Positions 57,902 to 64,000 of a DNA stretch of 64,000 bases are shown here, in pieces. The position numbers and the translations under genes were made by a program. Location of the stretch: contig BJKQ01000015.1 in the NCBI GenBank assembly GCA_006538405.1, positions 806,001-870,000 on the forward strand, given 5' to 3'. The stretch's first letter is position 1. Each line of letters starts with the position of its first letter. This stretch comes from Hansfordia pulvinata (taxonomy: Eukaryota; Ascomycota; Sordariomycetes; Xylariales). The notes under the pieces are model-generated. The model saw nothing but the letters and a program-made list of their open reading frames with translations, had not been told where the DNA came from and made no database searches.

Positions 57902-60900
57902 GTTATCGTAGCAGTCGACTGGAGCAGTCCGGGGGAGCTACCGGGGGGCGAGCAGGATCGCGGGCAGGCCTTCTCTTCATGTCTGCGTATCTGCCTCCCG
58001 TTACCTTTCAACAGCATAAGCAGTACTCGAAGACATCCTTGCCCCCGGAGCGCCTCCGCCCCCCTCCACCCAAACGTCTTCGCGTCTGCTCCCGCGTTGG
58101 CCCGCATTCGTCACACGCTGCTTGGTGGCTTCTCGTCCGACTCTAGCGCTCACGACGCTGGGCCCCCCTTACGCTTTCCGAGAACACCCGAAGAAGAAAA
58201 CCAAAAGGGCTGTTCCCGCCGGGGGCGGACGACGACCACCACCACCACCAGACACGGACGAGCCCCGAGCGGAGGGACGGACAAGCCCCGTCCCGTCCCC
58301 GTCTTTTATGCTCTTCAGACAAGGATCGCTGGCAGGACGTTCCGGCAGCAACAGAATTGCGTCCCGGGTCTAAAAGAAAGGACGGGCACGAAAAATGGGA
58401 AATTCGAGGAAATAAGCACCGTCACGGACAACGAGACTGCCAACCCATCAAGGCTGACCAGATCTATACGCGTACGTAACCTTTTTTTCCCCCCGGAGTC
58501 AGTGGACACATCCAGAGCTACTTGGACTGCCAAATCTGGTCTTGTGCCGCCAGTTGCCGCTAGTCGTGTTTTCTTGATCTCGAGCCGCATGCCCTTTACG
58601 TACAGATTTGCCAATCCGCGAGTCACGAGCCGGACGTCTTCTTCTCTTTTCTCCCCCTCTCGTCCTCTTTCCCTAGACCTGCATAAGAAGAGCTGGCCGG
58701 GGCCTGGCCGGAGCTGAGGTCGGCCGAACGGGGGGGGCCTCGCATAGCATACCGAGCAGGTAGCCAGAAAGATGGAAAGAGAATTAAAAAAAAAAGGCGG
58801 GGACTTGCCTCCTTTCGCCATCCATGGGGAAAAGTCGAAAGCCCATGCCGGCCGGCCGTCCGGACGTAGACGCAGGCTTCCCTCATCCCCCGAAAGGGGC
58901 CAGGCACGCGCGCAAGCAACAACGGAACTACCACGAAAGGGGGGAGGAATGGCAGGCGATCGACTCGGCTCGATTCCGCTTTGCCTGCCCGCCGTTGGGT
59001 GGTTATTTGTGGCAAAGCAAGATACGAGTATGGGTTTGAGGAGGGTAGCTGGCTGGCTGGCGTTCGAAAGGCCCCGCGCCCCAAGGCTCCAGCTCCTCCA
59101 CACCTACCTCACAACTGACATACACATGCACTGGTGATGATTACCCCGCGGTGTCATACCTGTCCCGAGCAGGGCTCCTCCCCTCGGCCCCTCGCGTCTC
59201 CGCATGAAATCGTTACCCCAACACCCCCCGGGAGACGGGCTGTCATCTCGGGGAGCCCCCTCCACCTCCATCTCCGGCCGGAGACAACGGTCAAATACCC
59301 ATCATGCGCAGTAAAGGCGGCGAGCGGCAGTGCCACCTTTTTTCTTGGGTCTCCTTTTTTGTCTTTATCTCTCTCTCCATCTCTCACTCGCGCATGGCAG
59401 GCACGCGAAATTCTTATCGAGAAGGCACGCGGCATGCGCAAGACTTGGCCTTTACGGGGTTGCATCCCCCCCCCCCCAGCGAAAGCGAAAGCGCGAGCAG
59501 CGAAAGCGATTCCGAATGGCAGCCCCTGTATACTGCACATCTACCTGCCGCCCCCGATATCCTGTTCTCCAGTGTGTCCCTCGTTATCCATTAGTCGTTG
59601 AAGCCCATCCTCCGACCCCCCTGGTCGAATCGAGATCGTCGAGCATTCCGCCTACGAGTACTTGTACTCCGCAGCTCGGAAATACCCAGCTTTGGATAGG
59701 GCAGGTACTATTTGGTGGGGAGGTTTAGCTGGCGGCTCCCCCTCTCATTAGTCACAGGCGGGCGCGGTCCCCTCGGCCAGGCGGCTGTCTAGAAAAGGGT
59801 CCGGGACACCATTGAACGGCGCCTGGTAGAGAAGACGCCAACTAACTTAGTGTCTCTATTCCGTACAGGAACTGGCTGAAACGATGCGGTTCCCCCTCGT
59901 GTCCATCCAACTCATTGGCGCCGGCCTCCAGCTCGTGCAAAATAGTGGCCGCCCCGTTTCGGGAACGCGGGGGTGGGCGGGGTACCCCAGTGGCCCCCAG
60001 ACAGGCCCAAGGCACGGGATCCCTCGGGCGAAAGGCCCCGCGAAAAAGAGGCACCAGGCAGGGGGCGGTGCGCTTTGATGAACTGAAAGACTGCACTCCT
60101 ATGACCAACGAACGCGTTGCTGCGCACAGTTTCCCCCGGTTTTCCCCGCCCCTCCCCCCACCCGGTGTCGGTTCGTTCTCGTGGTCATCGTGAGACTGGG
60201 CTGCAGCCAGCTAGACCCATGAAAGCTGAGACTTTCGAGGCGGGCACACCAGGTGGGAACGCGCAGCGGAACATTCGTCTTGCCATTGCGGCGGTTCTGC
60301 AAGGCCGTTCTTCCCAGTCTCTGCTGCTATTCGATCGCATCTGGTGGCGTGGCATGTGGCCAGTCCACCCCCTGCAGCAGTCACGAGAGCCACCTGCCGC
60401 GGGCCGTGCAGCACGACACTTTCCTCTGTGCCGGACGGCCTGTGGGGAGGGGAGGCTCATCCACGAAACTGCTGGGCCATGCCGAAAGTCCTATAAATCG
60501 ACATTCACATGCCACGCGAAACCTGCATGTACCTACTTCATGTCCAAGTCATCACGAGCGACTGATAAATCCCCGCCGTTGGCCTTTGCCTGCCTGCCTG
60601 CCAGCTCGGCGGAGGGTGTGTGATGTCGGCCGACGCGCCGGCCGTAGACGTCCGGTCCCCATGTGGCTGCGCCGCCGCCTTTCGCGGGCAGCGCGCATGC
60701 ATGCTCTTCCAAAGCGAGCTGGGCCAGCGGGACCGGGAGAGACAGCACGCGGCGCCGTGGGCCGGGCACAGGACTCCTGGCAAGCTCGGGTACCTCAAGT
60801 ATGGAGTGGCCAGGCGGCCCGGCCTGACGCGGGTTGAAGCGGTCAACTCGAATCACGACCTCTCCTACCTGTAGCGCGGACAGAGTGTTTCGGCTGGGCA

Positions 60901-61218
60901 GTGGACAAGGGAGCTCGCACGCCCGTCCCGAGGGTCGTCTGCGGTGGTGTCTTCCTCGCGGCTCGGCGTGATCACGTCTCCCTTTTCAGACAGGACTTGC
61001 ATTCTGCTATGAACGCCTCAACGGCGATGGCAACGCTCACTTCGCGCGCTTCTGCTTTTGGTGACCTGGGATAAGAACAGTTCATCGATTTGTCGCTCAG
61101 TAGGCACTTCAGTCGGCACCTCAGTATATCAAAACTCACTCCCGACCAGTAGTCCCCGAACGCCCTCGTGCGGTTGCAGCTGCACAGCAGCCTGCTTGAT
61201 TCGCCAGCACCCCAATCA

Positions 61219-62968
61219 TCAAGACTGGATCTCGAGCCACTCCTCCTCAGACACATGCAGGAATTGTGACAGGATGGTGATGAAGGCCCATGTGTCGCAC
61301 AATATGAGCAACTTGACTATCTCCAACCCCAAGATGTTGCCGAGTCCTCGCGGCGTCACCGAGACGCTGCTGAAGAAACCGGCCGTCATCATGCCCTGGC
61401 ACGGCAGTCCTCTCTTCTCGGCGAATGCTCTGGCCATGCCCCTCAGATTGGTGGCGTCCAGCGGCGCGCAGGCGAGGTGGGAGACAAACCGTGCGATCGT
61501 GTCGCCGGCCATCAGCGATGGGAGCATAGTCAGAGGGTTTGTTTCGTATATCGGCAGATAGTCCGGCACCGCGCGTGCCTCGCCGGGGCCGAAGCTGGGC
61601 CGGAGTTCCGCAGACCAGACCCCGGCTGGCTGCTCGTTGGTGACATCGGTGGTATCGACATCGAAGCTGATGAGGGTCGGATTGACCATCTCGGCGTCCT
61701 CCTCGTCAGTGCCATAGTCGTCGGCCCCACGGCTGGAGAAAGTGCTCTGTCTCCGGATTGCTTCCACAGGCACAGCAGCGTCACCGGCAAGGCCTTCATC
61801 CAACGGCGCCAGGGCCGGGACGTCGCCGTCCGGAGTGGTTGAGTGCCGGATTTCTCTGTCGGCTGCTCCCAAGGTAGGGGACTCGGGCACGAACGTCGGC
61901 ACAACGTCGCGGGCGTTGGGCGGCAGCGATTTCGTGTGGAACCGATCACCCCGCGAGGGTCTGGGAAGCCTGGCCGCGATACTGCTAGACGTGAAGCTAT
62001 GTATCGCCCTCCACACGCCACGAAAGACATACCAAGATGCAAAAGGCGCCAGACGAAGGGCGCACTGGCCTGCCCACGTAGCCAGACCCGATGCGGTGAA
62101 TGATTCGGGCATAGGAGGGACAGAGAAGGGGGAAGACTCAGAAAAGGGGACAAAGAAGGAGGGGTTGGGCAGCAATTGGCGTGCGGGTATCAAGTCTAGA
62201 CGCTGGAAAGTGAAAAAGAGCTCCAAGTGGAAGTGAATATATTCCAGGCAGCCACGGAACCTACACGGCGAGTGTCAGTCAGGTTGCAAGACATGGACGG
62301 CATCTCCTGTTGAGGTGGCCGGCGCAACTCACAGTCTGCTTCGGCGAACATCGCGGCTCGACCAGGAGAACCACTGGATCAGCTCGGTGCAGAAAAAAGA
62401 GGGAGTTCCGGATAAGCAGATGCTGGCGATGGAATGAGTACGCCGCTCATATCCCCATAAACCCAGAAGCGGGATGGTGGCGGGTGTTGTGTAGACCTGG
62501 GAATAGTCAATATCAAGCTATATTCGGCATGACCAGAGGGCCACAGGACTTACCAGTAGACGCTGGCGAATGCCATGAAGCCCCCAGTTGCCCATGATAC
62601 CCAACACCTGGCCAGTTATGAGTAAAGCTCTGCCTGTCTCTGCCTCATAGTCCTGGTAGTCTTCTCTCTGCTCGTCCGACGCGGTTTTGGCGGCAGCGTC
62701 GGCATCAGGCTCGGCAACGCCGATGACGTGCATAACCTCGTTATGAGATCGAATGACATCCTTTATGATTTTCTTTGTTTGTGGATTGATTATCCGGCCC
62801 TTATCATCGTACTGCTTCTCCGGCTCCAGGGGATCGGGCTCGCCGGTTCCCTCGACCACGTCGTCGTAGGGAGAGCGGCCCTGGATCGCAGTCAGCGATC
62901 GCGTTTTGGGGTCGCCTGGTAGGTATTCTTACCAGAGCCTGGGAGGTGAGGGGCCCAAGGCGGCCCAT
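61219..62968 (-). CDS. uncharacterised membrane-associated fungal protein
   Basis: Exons are 62968-62554, 62496-62333 and 62260-61219. The 57- and 72-bp introns have GTAAGT and GTGAGT donors and CAG and TAG acceptors. Splicing gives continuous sequence through GLHGIRQRLL, VYTTPATIPLLGLWGYERRT, SRLFRGCLEYIHFHLELFF and TFQRLDLIPARQL. Hydrophobic stretches at LLITGQVLGIMGNWGL, SFFCTELIQWFSW and LEIVKLLILCDTWAFITILS suggest membrane insertion. The C-terminus is FLHVSEEEWLEIQS. I do not recognise the family or function. The N-terminus is uncertain. The ATG at 62968 (MGRLGPLTSQALVRIPTRR) joins the conserved part only if two bases are restored in the G4 run 62908-62911. Otherwise the start lies in an unidentified upstream exon. 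With the two bases the total is 540 residues. Confidence 0.7.
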
Positions 62969-63733
62969 GATGGGTCATCCGGTTCACAGAGACCGCGAGT
63001 CCTAGAGATATCTGGGCGGTAGGTATACGCCGTCCAAGTCGAAGCCACAGGATGGCGACCTATATCGATGGACAGATCGGTAATGTTGGGTACTTTACGC
63101 GTGCAGCTTGCAAGATGGCAGGGGCGGGGCCAGATTGGTGAAGCAAGGCGAGACGGGACTGAAGTTCCAGTTGGCTTGGCCTCTATTGCTGTTGCTCTTG
63201 TTGTCGCTGTCGTTGTTGAAGTTGTACAAACGCAGCTTTAGTCCGTCAGTCGCATTGCGCATGGGTCGCGACGGGCGCGTTGCAAGTACCGTCAGGTCGG
63301 CGTGGGCGGGAGCGTGCAGTAGGGGCACCTCGCGATACTCGTACGAGTACTCGTAGAGCTAGCGGAGATGATGTACCTCTGTACTGTCCCCAGCCCGAAA
63401 TCCAATGGCCTCGACTTGAGACGGTTCGATCGTCGGAGATAAGATAACATCAATCGATACGGTAGTGGCTACCAAAAATTATTGAGCGGTTGCGACGGCA
63501 GCCGCGACTGCGACGACGGCATTGGCGCATTTGCCGTGACATCCCACTTCGGCCTTGGACTCCCCCTCCGCTTTCGACCACCCTGCGAGACAGCCTCTAC
63601 CATTCTCCTCGAACTCGAAAACCCGGACACACGTTCGCATCTTCTGCGCTGATACTTTCACCTACCAGGGCGCTCCCGGGCCCCACGCCCGCATCCGCTG
63701 GTCTGCTCCCCTCCATCCCACTGCCCCTTCAAG
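62969..63733. other. divergent promoter region upstream of utp13
   Basis: About 0.77 kb between divergent starts. It contains three overlapping octamers at 63336-63355. Confidence 0.55.
63336..63355. promoter_or_regulatory. overlapping array of TACTCGTA/TACGAGTA octamers
   Basis: Three octamers overlap by two bases in alternating orientation (63336-63343, 63342-63349, 63348-63355), about 380 bp upstream of the utp13 start. This is the densest occurrence of the window-wide motif. A regulatory role is inferred. Confidence 0.4.
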
Positions 63734-64000
63734 ATGGCGACGAAATCCCCCTTCAAGACCACCTTTGAGCCCGCCCAGGTCATCCGCCCCGTCTTCACCG
63801 GTGGTGCTCTCGCAATCGACAACAATACCCGCATTCTGGCGACCACTCTCGGCGAGGACGCCATCCTGACCGACCTGACGACGGGCAAGCACATCACCAG
63901 GGTCGAGGGCGATGGCGAGCTTTTGTCCACTCTCTCGCTGACGCCCTCGGGCTCCCACCTAATCCTCTGCTCCCGCTCCCTCTCCATGCGCATCTTCTCT
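63734..64000 (+). CDS. utp13: U3 small nucleolar RNP / SSU processome WD40 protein Utp13 (3' end outside window)
   Basis: A tandem WD40-propeller subunit of the UTP-B complex that acts in the nucleolus in 18S rRNA maturation. Only the first 89 codons are present. They start MATKSPFKTTFEPAQVIRPVF and run through GGALAIDNNTRILATTLGED, AILTDLTTGKHITRVEGDGE and LTPSGSHLILCSRSLSMRIF, the entry to the first propeller blades typical of this family. The ATG at 63734 is in good context (CAAGATGGCG) after a pyrimidine-rich leader. No frame correction is needed in the visible part. The call rests on a short fragment, but the N-terminal pattern is characteristic. Confidence 0.85.
   Translation, partial: MATKSPFKTTFEPAQVIRPVFTGGALAIDNNTRILATTLGEDAILTDLTTGKHITRVEGDGELLSTLSLTPSGSHLILCSRSLSMRIFS

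Larger units (their letters stand above)
53256..61218. other. gene-poor region upstream of the transcription factor gene
   Basis: About 8 kb without a convincing gene. It contains (GA)n at about 53523-53540, (GTC)n at about 53885-53930, G15 at 54778-54792, (CT)n at about 55667-55699, G18 at 56334-56351, A13 near 56444-56456, a (TG)n tract near 57715-57736, a GGCTGGA repeat at 57867-57901 and at least eleven octamers TACGAGTA/TACTCGTA between 53333 and 59660. A 355-codon frame at 57650-58717 has only low-complexity composition and no domain. Confidence 0.5.

Noticed and set aside
57650..58717. 355-codon open frame on the + strand
   Set aside because: Composition is low-complexity (Val/Cys from a TG repeat, Thr run, Gly/Trp repeat). 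There is no domain, and overlapping frames of similar length occur on the other strand, as expected in GC-rich DNA.
62917..62933. A 17-bp intron (GTAAGA...CCAG) near the start of the membrane protein gene
   Set aside because: It is far below the minimum length of spliceosomal introns, and all other introns in the window are at least 57 bp.

Overview
This 64 kb window comes from the nuclear genome of a filamentous ascomycete (Pezizomycotina), most likely a GC-rich Sordariomycete. The evidence is short spliceosomal introns (57-421 bp, GTRNGT donors, CTGAC-type branch sites, YAG acceptors), strong C/G preference at third codon positions, a tRNA with an anticodon-loop intron, and typical filamentous-fungal families: Bur1, KAR9 with a GAS2 domain, a FarA/CTF1-type Zn2Cys6 regulator and a BAHD-like acyltransferase. 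Essential housekeeping genes (Bur1, Coq8, Rrp36, Utp13, a complex I subunit) indicate core chromosome. No integrated virus, intact transposon, CRISPR array or rRNA gene was seen.

Layout. 0-5 kb: 3' part of a GH78 alpha-L-rhamnosidase (+) and the Bur1 kinase (-). 6-8 kb: a tiny complex I AGGG/NDUFB2-like subunit (+) and a CFA-synthase-type methyltransferase (-). 10-13 kb: a small secreted cysteine-rich protein (+) and a BAHD-like acyltransferase (-). 14-20 kb: tRNA-Arg(ACG) (-), Coq8 (+), Rrp36 (-) and an FCP1/NIF-type HAD protein (+). 22.7-24.4 kb: a BBE-like FAD oxidoreductase (+). 24.4-33 kb: gene-poor and repeat-rich. 33-40 kb: NAD-malic enzyme (+) and KAR9 (-). 40-46 kb: gene-poor. 46-53 kb: a gene interrupted by an in-frame TAG (-), then the large FarA/CTF1-like transcription factor (-). 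53-61 kb: gene-poor. 61-64 kb: an uncharacterised membrane protein (-) and the 5' end of Utp13 (+).

Two window-wide patterns matter most. First, nine genes, including essential ones, can be read end to end only if single bases are restored in C or G homopolymers, almost always one base short. This looks like systematic homopolymer under-calling in the assembly rather than mass pseudogenisation. Second, the octamer TACGAGTA (reverse complement TACTCGTA) occurs more than 30 times, every time outside the genes, where simple composition predicts about one. I know of no described element matching it, and it is the best candidate for something new here.

The genes do not form an obvious operon-like or biosynthetic cluster. 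A loose lipid theme (CFA-type methyltransferase, malic enzyme, a FarA-like fatty-acid regulator) is only suggestive.
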